NCBI GenBank assembly: GCA_913048385.1
Contig: CAJWVZ010000009.1
Coordinates: 1 to 64,000 of the forward strand
Length of the DNA stretch: 64,000 nt
Direction: 5' to 3'
From: an uncultured Gammaproteobacteria bacterium
GTDB taxonomy: Bacteria > Pseudomonadota > Gammaproteobacteria > Pseudomonadales > Pseudohongiellaceae
Shown: positions 56,199 to 64,000 of the stretch, piece after piece
Numbering within the stretch: the first letter of the stretch is position 1
How the letters are laid out: each line of letters opens with the position of its first letter
Position numbers and translations under genes: made by a program
The notes under the pieces: generated by a model
What the model was told of the DNA's origin: nothing
The model's input: only the letters and a program-made list of their open reading frames with translations
Databases searched by the model: none

Positions 56199-57548
56199 TT
56201 ATAGTTCTGCGAACAGAGCGAGAGAGTCTATTAAGTCGTTTATCTCGGAAATTTTTTGTAAATATTGCTTTCCATCGCGGCCTCGATAGATATCTATGAA
56301 TTCTTCTTCTCGGATACCGTCATTGTTGCTGCCTACGAAAGGCATATAGTCGAGCTCAGATTTCACCTCACTCAGTCTGAGCTGCATTGCCAAAGCTCGC
56401 GTTGGTGTTTCGGTCATTAGACTCGCAAGTTTTATACCAACGGTATTCGCTGTAAGATCAGAAAAACTAAAGCCCGAGCCAAATCGGGCGTCGTATATTT
56501 CTTTAGTGCTTGATATCATTTCTGCAATCGGTGATCCAAATGACGCAGTAATCGCAGCAGCCGAGGTAACATGTTGGGCGAGGTCTTGACGTTTATGCAG
56601 CCGAACTTCTATTTTCTGCTGAACAGCCTGATTTTTGCTCGGTTCCTCAAATTGCAGGTCAAAAGAATCATTAACATGAGCCGCGATAGCGCTGAGAAGA
56701 GCTCGATTCTCTAATATTGGATCCGCACCATCGATAGATTTTTGATAAGCGGAAGATGCAAGAGGCACAAGTAGAGCGTTAATAGAAATTGCTCTCCTTT
56801 CAGAAGGCAAATTGTTAATTAGTCTTTTAATCAGCTCACTGTAGTGCAAGAGACGGGTTTGGCCTTGAGTTGTTATAAACAGTGTCTGTGCTTTTGCACT
56901 GAGTGTCTCTAAGAAGTTTGGCTCCCACTCCAAGCTGATTTGAAAAGCCTCCGGCTGAACGCTTACCAGTTTTACCTTTTTTGAAAGGGCTTTAATGTCC
57001 AGATTATATGCGTTCAGGGTTTGCGCCGCAGTGGACAAAGCGATCTGTAATGCCCAATTTGGTACAGGAATTCTTCCAATTCTGACCGAGCTAATTTCTA
57101 ACGGTGATTTTTTTTGCACGTTAGGGCTTATTATTGCGTCGATGTTTAAAAAAAAAGTAGGAACCTTTAGTCCAAAGAAATCCAATACGAGTGGAGCACT
57201 AAAGTCCAATGATGCTTGTTCGTCGCCTAAATTTATCTGAATTTGAGAACTTTCTGTGGCCGGTATTATGCTCATTAAGTACTGTAGAACGAGGTTTGAG
57301 GCGTAGCTATCAAGTCTTATAGTGTGGATATCTGACGAAGAAGTGCTGCTCGTTAACGCGTTCAGAACAAGGTTCTGAATTTCGCGTATCTGTCCGGGTG
57401 AAATATCGGATGACTTTTCGAAACTTGGCTTTGGACTACTTGCTAAAATCAAAATTATGGCGAACACGAAAACAAAAAAACTCAGCAGGAACACAAGCCG
57501 CAAGAGTATTTTACGGACAGGATTTGTCGACGGAGAGTGGGTTAGCAT
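56199..57548 (-). CDS. Unknown protein with N-terminal membrane anchor, 449 residues
   Basis: One hydrophobic helix (residues about 15-38, LLRLVFLLSFFVFVFAIILI) is followed by a large soluble part without known motifs. The part from 45 to 170 looks like a beta-rich domain with lipid-binding-type strands (LGDEQASLDFSAPLVLDFFG). The rest is helical with conserved-looking KQYLQKISEINDLIDSLALF at the end. I do not recognise a family. It is first in a likely operon with the PLP enzyme and the Rieske protein. Confidence 0.75.
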   Translation of the reverse strand: MLTHSPSTNPVRKILLRLVFLLSFFVFVFAIILILASSPKPSFEKSSDISPGQIREIQNLVLNALTSSTSSSDIHTIRLDSYASNLVLQYLMSIIPATESSQIQINLGDEQASLDFSAPLVLDFFGLKVPTFFLNIDAIISPNVQKKSPLEISSVRIGRIPVPNWALQIALSTAAQTLNAYNLDIKALSKKVKLVSVQPEAFQISLEWEPNFLETLSAKAQTLFITTQGQTRLLHYSELIKRLINNLPSERRAISINALLVPLASSAYQKSIDGADPILENRALLSAIAAHVNDSFDLQFEEPSKNQAVQQKIEVRLHKRQDLAQHVTSAAAITASFGSPIAEMISSTKEIYDARFGSGFSFSDLTANTVGIKLASLMTETPTRALAMQLRLSEVKSELDYMPFVGSNNDGIREEEFIDIYRGRDGKQYLQKISEINDLIDSLALFAEL

Positions 57549-57762
57549 CCAAGACCTTTTCTAATTACCTGCGTTTTAAAAACACTGAGAAGGTATTCTA
57601 CTCAGATTTCTTTGATATATCTTCAGTTTCCTGCTGATTAAAGTTTTGAATCAAAAAATTAGAATTGGTCCTTCCCAAAAACAAGAGATATGATTGGCCC
57701 GGATTAGTATTAATAAAAAGCATGTACTAAACTGATCAATTTCAATTGGAAAAATAAATTGT

Positions 57763-58335
57763 ATGGGGGAGCTATTGGTGATATCCCGGTGTAAATTCTT
57801 TGAGCTTCGTAAGATTGAGCTGTGCTTGTTTTTGGTGGTTCTGGCAACGGGTTGTGCAACATTTGAACCGCCTGTTAAATCTGAACGGGAGGGCGAAGAT
57901 GAAGTTCATACTCAACAAAAGGAGGGGGATCCCGTCAAAGTGGGCTCGGAACGAGAGATTAAGACCTCAAGGGAACCAATTGAGGTTGAAGAGTCTCTCA
58001 AAGCTGAAAGTGATTTGAGTGAGCCTTCAACTGGTGAGGAAAACGCAGCAACGGATTTTGCCTCCGAACAAGAAGTGAAGAATTCACTTGCCCAGCAGCA
58101 GGCAAAAGTCATCGAACGAATACAATCAGCGCATATGGCTCAATTAGGTTTAAAGGAACAGCTTATAAAAGATCTGGAGCGGCAGCTCGGGGTCATAACC
58201 TCCGAGACGGATGAGAGCATGGAATCTGTTGAAGAACTTGTTGCGTTGCTGAATGCTACCAATGATCTCCTGACGGAACTCGAAATTGAAGTGGAAAAGC
58301 ACACTCAGCTAGATGATAGCGAGGGGGCTTGCTAA
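57763..58335 (+). CDS. Lipoprotein with C-terminal coiled coil
   Basis: 190 residues. Lipobox VVLATGC is at residue 26-32, so a shorter start (GTG at 57778) may be the true one. The mature protein is very acidic and low in complexity up to about residue 110, then forms a predicted helix rich in leucine and glutamine with heptad pattern (MAQLGLKEQLIKDLERQLG ... LLTELEIEVEKHTQ). It may be an envelope linker or stress lipoprotein. No family is recognised. Confidence 0.75.
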   Translation: MGELLVISRCKFFELRKIELCLFLVVLATGCATFEPPVKSEREGEDEVHTQQKEGDPVKVGSEREIKTSREPIEVEESLKAESDLSEPSTGEENAATDFASEQEVKNSLAQQQAKVIERIQSAHMAQLGLKEQLIKDLERQLGVITSETDESMESVEELVALLNATNDLLTELEIEVEKHTQLDDSEGAC

Positions 58336-58521
58336 CCTACTCGCCAAAGGTGGGTTGTTATAGCTTGACCAGAAAGTAAGGAATCTTCGACCCGATGTTT
58401 CTCGATGTCAGTCATTGAACAGATTATTAAGAAGCGATGTTTTTTTGTCTAAAGCCTTGTGGTAAAGTGCGCGCCATAAAAAAGTAATTCCGGTAGTTCG
58501 TCAACTAGGAGAAGAAGATAG

Positions 58522-60651
58522 ATGTTTAGCATAACAGTTTTAGTTTCCGTTGGTTTGTCGCTTTTAGGACTAGTGGTCGCATTATTTTATATGAGGAAAG
58601 TCTCTGCGGTGCCGGTAGATATGGGTCTAGAAGCCGATGATGCGGAGAGAACTAGGTTTATTCACGGTGCTATTGCTGACGGAGCGATGGCGTTTTTAAA
58701 GCAAGAATATAAATTTCTGACCATTTTCATGCTTGCCTTTGGTTTAATAATAGCCGTCGCGATCGATGACTCTCATACCCCGCAGTACCATGAAGGGATC
58801 TACACGATGGTGGCTTTTCTGTTTGGAGGCTTGATCTCAGTGGCATCAGGATATATCGGAATGAAAGTTGCCACTCAAGGAAACGCAAGGACCACAGTTT
58901 CAGCAAAACAAAGCTTAGCTGCTGCATTTGAGGTGGCTATTAATTCTGGCGCTGTAATGGGTTTTGCATTGGTCAGTCTCGCGGTGTTGGGCTTAGTTGT
59001 TGTTTATGTTGTCATGAGCGTTTTGATGTCAGATCTTGGGGTAGAGAACAATCATATTCTTATGGAGGTAATCGCGGGCTTTGGCTTGGGGGGCTCGACG
59101 ATTGCTCTCTTTGCTCGCGTGGGCGGAGGAATTTTCACCAAAGCTGCAGATGTCGGCGCGGACCTGGTAGGGAAGGTAGAGCAAGGAATTCCAGAGGATG
59201 ATCCCCGTAATCCGGCAGTTATTGCCGACAATGTGGGCGATAACGTTGGTGACGTTGCCGGAATGGGAGCCGATCTGTTTGGATCGTGCGCGGAAAGTAC
59301 TTGCGCGGCTATGGTCATTAGCGCTGTGGTGTTCGCTGCTGATCCCAACGCTTTACTTTACCCGATCCTCATCAGTGCGATTGGAATTCCCATCAGTCTT
59401 TTAACGAAATTATTGGTGTCGGTTAAGGAGGAAGAAGACGTTGCTCCTGGACTGATGAAGTTATTGATAATCTCAAGCGCCTTGATGAGTGTTGTGATGT
59501 ACTTTTTTACAGTCGCTTTGATACCAGATAGTTTTGAAATTAATGGCGCTAGTTATTCCAATTTAGGTGTCTATTATTGCTTTCTCTCAGGGTTGGTTTC
59601 TGGGTTGGCGGTCGGATTGTTGACGGGATTTTATACATCGGACAAGTATCGCCCTGTTCAAGAAGTTGCAGAATCGTGTGAAACAGGTGTCGCGACGAAT
59701 ATCATTTATGGTCTAGCTCTTGGATACAAGAGCACGGTACTACCATATATATGCATTGCCATAAGCATTTTCGTTTCTTGGGAATTTGCTGGAATGTATG
59801 GAGTGGCAATTGCCTCGCTTGGAATGTTGGGTACGTTGGTGGTCGCGCTCATGATTGATGCTTACGGTCCTGTAGCAGACAATGCTGGGGGGATTGCGGA
59901 AATGGTCGGGCTAGATCCCGAAGTTCGTCGCAGAACGGATGTCCTTGATTCGGCAGGGAATACGACGGCTGCAATCGGAAAAGGCTTTGCAATTGGGGCA
60001 GCTATCCTTACCTCACTGGCTCTTTTTGCTGCCTTTATAACTATCTCTGAAACACTAAGCGGTGAACAAATCACGATGAGCTTGCTCGAGCCAATGGTTT
60101 TTACGAGCGTTTTTATTGGAGCGGTATTACCTTTCCTGTTTACTGCGATGACCATGAAATCGGTAGGTAAAGCGGCTTTTGCGATGATAGAAGAGGTGAG
60201 GCATCAATTTAAAACAATTCCGGGAATTATGGAAGGCACTGGGAAACCAGATTATGCAAAGTGCGTGGCTATTTCAACTCAGGCTGCGCTTCGCGAGATG
60301 ATCGCGCCAGGTGTCTTAATAATGGGTACGCCCTTAATTGTGGGTTTTCTCTTCGGTGTTGAAGCTGTAGCTGGCGTTTTGGCTGGATCTTTGGTGTGTG
60401 GCGGCGTTTTGGCCATCTCCTCATCGAACAGTGGAGGAGCGTGGGACAACGCTAAAAAGTACATAGAGGCAGGTAATCTTGGTGGGAAGGGTTCTGAAGA
60501 GCATAAAGCCGCAGTGGTTGGAGACACGGTAGGGGACCCTTTGAAAGATACTTCAGGACCGTCTTTAAATATCTTGATTAAGTTATCGGCGATCTTGAGC
60601 TTGGTTTTTGCGCCATTTTTCGTACAATATGGAGGTTTCCTTCTCGGATAA
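58522..60651 (+). CDS. hppA: Membrane-bound pyrophosphatase, K+-dependent type
   Basis: 709 residues, about 16 helices, GGAG upstream of ATG. The active site is in [20 protein letters not shown] and [19 protein letters not shown]; the last part has [18 protein letters not shown]. At the K+-determining site the sequence is GNTTAA (near residue 480), with Ala, which in this family goes with K+-dependence, while K+-independent forms have Lys there. It hydrolyses PPi and pumps H+ or Na+. Pumped ion cannot be decided here without alignment. A terminator follows. Confidence 0.95.
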   Translation: MFSITVLVSVGLSLLGLVVALFYMRKVSAVPVDMGLEADDAERTRFIHGAIADGAMAFLKQEYKFLTIFMLAFGLIIAVAIDDSHTPQYHEGIYTMVAFLFGGLISVASGYIGMKVATQGNARTTVSAKQSLAAAFEVAINSGAVMGFALVSLAVLGLVVVYVVMSVLMSDLGVENNHILMEVIAGFGLGGSTIALFARVGGGIFTKAADVGADLVGKVEQGIPEDDPRNPAVIADNVGDNVGDVAGMGADLFGSCAESTCAAMVISAVVFAADPNALLYPILISAIGIPISLLTKLLVSVKEEEDVAPGLMKLLIISSALMSVVMYFFTVALIPDSFEINGASYSNLGVYYCFLSGLVSGLAVGLLTGFYTSDKYRPVQEVAESCETGVATNIIYGLALGYKSTVLPYICIAISIFVSWEFAGMYGVAIASLGMLGTLVVALMIDAYGPVADNAGGIAEMVGLDPEVRRRTDVLDSAGNTTAAIGKGFAIGAAILTSLALFAAFITISETLSGEQITMSLLEPMVFTSVFIGAVLPFLFTAMTMKSVGKAAFAMIEEVRHQFKTIPGIMEGTGKPDYAKCVAISTQAALREMIAPGVLIMGTPLIVGFLFGVEAVAGVLAGSLVCGGVLAISSSNSGGAWDNAKKYIEAGNLGGKGSEEHKAAVVGDTVGDPLKDTSGPSLNILIKLSAILSLVFAPFFVQYGGFLLG

Positions 60652-60658
60652 AAAAGAA

Positions 60659-60683
60659 TAAAAGGGCTTAAAGCCCTTTTTTT
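60659..60683 (+). terminator. Intrinsic terminator after hppA
   Basis: AAAGGGC pairs with GCCCTTT around TTAAA and runs into a T-tract. It also serves the convergent gene at 60713 poorly, since the A-run on its other side is short. Confidence 0.85.
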
Positions 60684-60712
60684 AATTATTTTCCTCAGCG
60701 CTGAAGGGTCGG

Positions 60713-61264
60713 TCAATCGTCGACACGACTTTCAAAGTGGTAGAGAACCCATTCGTCGTAACCTGTTGTTTTGCCATTAGCTGGATCGCGCAAGAATACG
60801 TTAACATTTCGGATGCACTGGTGAATTCTGAAAGAGTTTGTATCTTCGATTATTAGATTTCGAACGGAAGGGTTTAAGGTGTAATTTGAAATTTCGGCAA
60901 GTTTCCAATTTTGTTCAATGCTCCGATTTACGCAACCATCTCCATTTAAAAGGTCAGATAAGTGGATCTCAGCTTCAGCATATTTCTGTGGGAGAATCTT
61001 AAGATCAAAAAATAAAGTTATTTTTTCGGACTCTTCAGGTAGGTTTATGAAATCTAGTGATTTCAGTACAACCGTTGATGACGATTGGTTAAAAGCAACT
61101 ATTCTGAGCTTATCGCTAGTATTTTCTCCCCAAGCCGCTGAGAATAAGGCAAACTTAATTTTGGAATTTTTTTCATAGTCGCCCTCTGACGCTGACATGC
61201 CTTCTATCGGAGTTAGCATTAATGCGAGCAAGAAATGGGCTAAGAGTTTTTGTAATAATTTCAT
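60713..61264 (-). CDS. Exported protein of unknown function, 183 residues
   Basis: A signal peptide ([20 protein letters not shown]) is followed by a beta-rich domain with two Cys ([15 protein letters not shown]) that probably form a disulfide. The strand pattern [19 protein letters not shown] suggests an immunoglobulin-like or DUF-type periplasmic domain. I know no family. It is convergent with hppA and divergent from apbC. Confidence 0.72.
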   Translation of the reverse strand: MKLLQKLLAHFLLALMLTPIEGMSASEGDYEKNSKIKFALFSAAWGENTSDKLRIVAFNQSSSTVVLKSLDFINLPEESEKITLFFDLKILPQKYAEAEIHLSDLLNGDGCVNRSIEQNWKLAEISNYTLNPSVRNLIIEDTNSFRIHQCIRNVNVFLRDPANGKTTGYDEWVLYHFESRVDD

Positions 61265-61362
61265 TTATATGCTGATATTCTTATGTCAGGCGTGGAGAAC
61301 CTAAGTCTGAGATGACTTAGTCTTGAAGTCAAAGCAAAAATCTTTCGGGCGGTCGATTTGCG

Positions 61363-62217
61363 ATGGCCTCTTTAGGTTTTTTCGGGAAAAATTACGTGGA
61401 TCGATTAAATCAAGTAAAAAAAATTGTTTGTGTCGCATCAGGAAAGGGTGGGGTTGGGAAATCCACTACCGCACTGAATTTGGCAGTTGGTCTGGGCTTA
61501 AATGGCCATAAAGTCGGGATGCTCGATGCTGACATCTATGGTCCAAGCTTACCCGTCATGATGGGCATCCCAGCAGGAACCCGTCCAGAAATTAAAAATA
61601 AGAAATTCATGGTACCGCTGACAGCTCACGGAATAGAGTGTAATTCCATGGGTTTTTTAGTCGACCCTGAGACAGCAATGGTCTGGCGTGCTCCAATGAT
61701 TATATCAGCTTTTAATCAGATTCTGATGGACACATTGTGGTCCTCTCTTGATTATTTGATAATCGATATGCCTCCAGGAACCGGCGATATCCAATTAAGT
61801 TTGGCTCAAAATATTGGAGTGAGCGGGGCTTTGATTGTTACTACCCCTCAAGATATTGCTCTAGCAGATGTTCGTAGGGGAGTGGAAATGTTTAACAAAG
61901 TCGGTATCCCAATTATTGGTGTCGTTGAAAACATGAGTGTGCATGTGTGTAGCGAATGCGGTCATAAGGAGGCTGTGTTTGGGACAGGGGGTGCGGATAA
62001 GCTTGCGATGGATTATGGGATAGATGTGATTGAGCGAGTGCCCTTAGACGTGCGAATTCGAGAACAGACTGATCATGGCAAGCCTGTGGTAGCATCACCT
62101 GGTGTAAACGACGTCGGTACTTCTTATATGTCGCTGTCAAGGTCATTGCACTCGATAGTTCAGAGTGAAGATTTCTCTGATGACTCCGTCCCAGAAATTG
62201 TCATAAAAGACAATTAA
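61363..62217 (+). CDS. apbC: ApbC/Mrp family Fe-S carrier ATPase
   Basis: 284 residues. Deviant Walker A CVASGKGGVGKSTTALNLA, LDADIYGPSLPVMMG, DMPPGTGDIQLSLAQ and a C-x2-C (CSEC) near residue 202 are all conserved. It is about 80 residues shorter than E. coli ApbC and lacks the N-terminal DUF59/MIP18 domain. It would carry Fe-S clusters to apoproteins. No clear Shine-Dalgarno is seen before the ATG. Confidence 0.92.
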   Translation: MASLGFFGKNYVDRLNQVKKIVCVASGKGGVGKSTTALNLAVGLGLNGHKVGMLDADIYGPSLPVMMGIPAGTRPEIKNKKFMVPLTAHGIECNSMGFLVDPETAMVWRAPMIISAFNQILMDTLWSSLDYLIIDMPPGTGDIQLSLAQNIGVSGALIVTTPQDIALADVRRGVEMFNKVGIPIIGVVENMSVHVCSECGHKEAVFGTGGADKLAMDYGIDVIERVPLDVRIREQTDHGKPVVASPGVNDVGTSYMSLSRSLHSIVQSEDFSDDSVPEIVIKDN

Positions 62218-62291
62218 GAGCGAATTTGCCTTACGCTGATAATAAGATGTGGTTATTCTTTTATAAAAGCTATTCGAAATAGGGGTTTGAT

Positions 62292-63944
62292 GTGGACGCA
62301 GTAAATGATTTTTTGATTTTTGTTGACGGGTATCTTGGAAGCGCAATTTGGTTTCCAGCACTACTGTTATCGACCGGCGTATTTTTTACTCTGTATCTTA
62401 GATTTCCTCAGGTTCGATATTTTCGGCATGCAATATCTATAACAACTGGTCGATTTGACAAGTCTGACGCTGACGGAGATACAACTCATTTTCAGGCGTT
62501 GGCGACGGCGTTATCGGGTACTGTCGGCACCGGGAATATTGGAGGTGTAGCCTTAGCTCTACATCTTGGGGGTCCCGCTGCTCTATTTTGGATGTGGGTA
62601 ACCGCCTTTTTTGGAATGACTTCAAAGTTTGTAGAGGTTACTTTGTCGCATAAATACCGTGAGAAAACACCTGACGGCTCAATGGCTGGCGGACCCATGT
62701 ATTATATGGAAAAAGGTCTAAACGCAAAGTGGTTAGCGATCTTATTTGCGTTGGCAACTGTTTTGAGCTCGTTTGGTACAGGCAGTTTACCGCAGATAAA
62801 TAGTATAGCTGCCGGGTTGAAGAGCACGTTTGACATTGAGCCAATCGTGACAGCTTGCGTCTTATCTGTGTTGCTCGGTCTAGTTATTCTTGGCGGTATA
62901 AAAAGAATAGCGAGGTTTGCGGCAGCGGTAGTGCCAAGTATGGCTGTTATATATCTGATCGGGGCTTTTGCTGTCATTTTGCCAAATCTAGCAAATATAA
63001 TACCGTCTTTCGTTTCGGTTTTTTCTGACGCTTTTAGTGGATCCGCTGCGACGGGTGGTTTTCTCGGAGCCACTTTTGCATATGCTTTTGATAGGGGCGT
63101 AAATCGGGGGTTATATTCAAATGAGGCGGGGCAGGGGTCGGCGCCTATCGCTCACGCAGCAGCTAAAACAGATGAAGCGACAGATGAGGGAATGGTCTCT
63201 ATCTTAGAGCCTTTCATCGACACTATTTGTATATGTACAATTACTGGGTTAGTGATTCTGTCGTCTGGGGTTTGGAACGAAAAGTTTGATAACCAGTTCC
63301 AGCGTGCTGATATGATTTTTGTTGCAGGAGCTTATGATCAGTCTGATCAGGATGACGTTAGCAGTATCTCTGGTATGCTTAACGGCGCTGCAACATCCGC
63401 ACGGGGATACTCAGGGAAGATCTCTTTGATCGAGGGGATTGCTCAAAACAAAGAGGATTTTACTTTAATAAACTCCCGCTCATTTGCAGAAGACATTCGG
63501 TTCAGCAACAATGGAGAAAACCTGAGCCGTGAAGTTAGTGTCACTGATGGTCGTTTAGATGACTCTGGTATAGTTGTGACTGGTAAATCGTTGATTCATT
63601 CGGTGCCTTTGACTACTGTTGCGTTTACGAGGGGTTTTTTTGGTGATTTTGGTCAATATATTGTGGCTGTTGGCCTGATGCTTTTTGCTTTCTCTACTGC
63701 CATAGCATGGTCATATTATGGCGATCGCGCGATGACTTATTTGTTCGGTCCTAAATCAGTGACGCCATATCGTGTTGTTTATGTGATCGCGTTTTTTTAT
63801 GCTGCTTTGGCAGACACCACTGTTGTTTGGAATCTTGCCCTAATTACGATAGTTCTGATGACGGCTCCGAATCTCATAGGTATTCTTGTTATGCATAGAG
63901 AAATGCGAAAAACTGTAGCTGATTATTGGTCTCGTAAAAGCTAG
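62292..63944 (+). CDS. Sodium:alanine symporter family (AGCS) with internal insertion
   Basis: 550 residues from a GTG with AGGGG upstream. Family segments: [50 protein letters not shown] and [20 protein letters not shown], then [12 protein letters not shown]. It imports alanine, glycine or similar small amino acids with Na+. Around residues 340-438 there is a polar stretch of about 100 residues ([19 protein letters not shown] to [14 protein letters not shown]) between helices that most members lack or have shorter. It is the last gene; the 56 bases after it hold nothing I can name. Confidence 0.92.
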   Translation: MDAVNDFLIFVDGYLGSAIWFPALLLSTGVFFTLYLRFPQVRYFRHAISITTGRFDKSDADGDTTHFQALATALSGTVGTGNIGGVALALHLGGPAALFWMWVTAFFGMTSKFVEVTLSHKYREKTPDGSMAGGPMYYMEKGLNAKWLAILFALATVLSSFGTGSLPQINSIAAGLKSTFDIEPIVTACVLSVLLGLVILGGIKRIARFAAAVVPSMAVIYLIGAFAVILPNLANIIPSFVSVFSDAFSGSAATGGFLGATFAYAFDRGVNRGLYSNEAGQGSAPIAHAAAKTDEATDEGMVSILEPFIDTICICTITGLVILSSGVWNEKFDNQFQRADMIFVAGAYDQSDQDDVSSISGMLNGAATSARGYSGKISLIEGIAQNKEDFTLINSRSFAEDIRFSNNGENLSREVSVTDGRLDDSGIVVTGKSLIHSVPLTTVAFTRGFFGDFGQYIVAVGLMLFAFSTAIAWSYYGDRAMTYLFGPKSVTPYRVVYVIAFFYAALADTTVVWNLALITIVLMTAPNLIGILVMHREMRKTVADYWSRKS

Positions 63945-64000
63945 ACCCTTGACTGGCTGAGCCCACTAATAATCGTTATCGTGAGTATTCAAAGTAAGCG

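Noticed and set aside
1-64000. CRISPR arrays, insertion sequences, prophage or integrase genes
   Set aside because: No regularly spaced repeats, transposase-like proteins or flanking duplications were seen.

Overview
The window looks like chromosomal DNA of a marine, aerobic, heterotrophic gammaproteobacterium. This is inferred from gene content and order, not from a marker gene. The best evidence is the block sfsA, dksA, gluQ, cbrX, cbrA, cbrB, pcnB, panB, panC at 42-54.6 kb, which is close to the order known from Pseudomonas. TAXI-type TRAP transport, several PQQ enzymes, a CYP153-like P450, a membrane pyrophosphatase and a Na+/alanine-type symporter fit an oligotrophic marine life. I found no rRNA, tRNA, CRISPR array, insertion sequence or prophage.

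Region 1 (0-30.9 kb) is catabolic and accessory-like. It starts with the 3' part of a carotenoid oxygenase and a two-gene kynurenine unit (alpha/beta hydrolase plus kynureninase). Then follows a run of exported beta-propeller proteins: a PD40 protein, a quinoprotein, a quinohemoprotein, a GH43-like lipoprotein, two soluble PQQ sugar dehydrogenases and an NHL lipoprotein. Among them lie an acyl-CoA synthetase and a TAXI TRAP transporter. A Nei/RNase J-like pair sits in the middle. From 22.6 to 30.9 kb there is an oxidation cassette: nitroreductase, NIPSNAP protein, gluconate-2-dehydrogenase-3-like subunit with GMC flavoprotein, 2Fe-2S ferredoxin, P450, acyl-CoA carboxyltransferase and an MFS transporter. 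Together these could oxidise alcohols, aldehydes or alkyl chains and feed the acids into CoA metabolism.

Region 2 (30.9-41.9 kb) holds selB, a lactate permease, pyruvate phosphate dikinase, a CPXCG protein, a 2-hydroxyacid dehydrogenase, selA and a Bcr-type MFS pump. It combines the selenocysteine machinery with a plausible lactate to pyruvate to PEP route.

Region 3 (42-54.6 kb) is the conserved pan/pcnB/cbr/dksA/sfsA block. folK is missing between pcnB and panB, and a deoxynucleoside kinase stands there instead. A 57-codon gene precedes cbrA and matches the position and size of cbrX. The 554-bp gap between cbrB and pcnB contains, on the minus strand, a sigma-54 promoter (GG-N10-GC), an upstream inverted repeat TGTTAC-N34-GTAACA and two AAN-repeat tracts. 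This is the architecture of the CrcZ-type Hfq/Crc decoy RNA of Pseudomonas, and I regard it as the most interesting item here. A quinoprotein gene at 4.3-6.3 kb has an exact AANAANAA motif between its Shine-Dalgarno and its GTG start, so it is a candidate target of the same circuit.

Region 4 (54.6-64 kb) has a Rieske protein, a trans-sulfuration enzyme and an unknown membrane-anchored protein in one apparent operon, then a lipoprotein, a K+-dependent-type membrane pyrophosphatase, an unknown exported protein, an ApbC/Mrp ATPase and an AGCS symporter with a large internal insertion.
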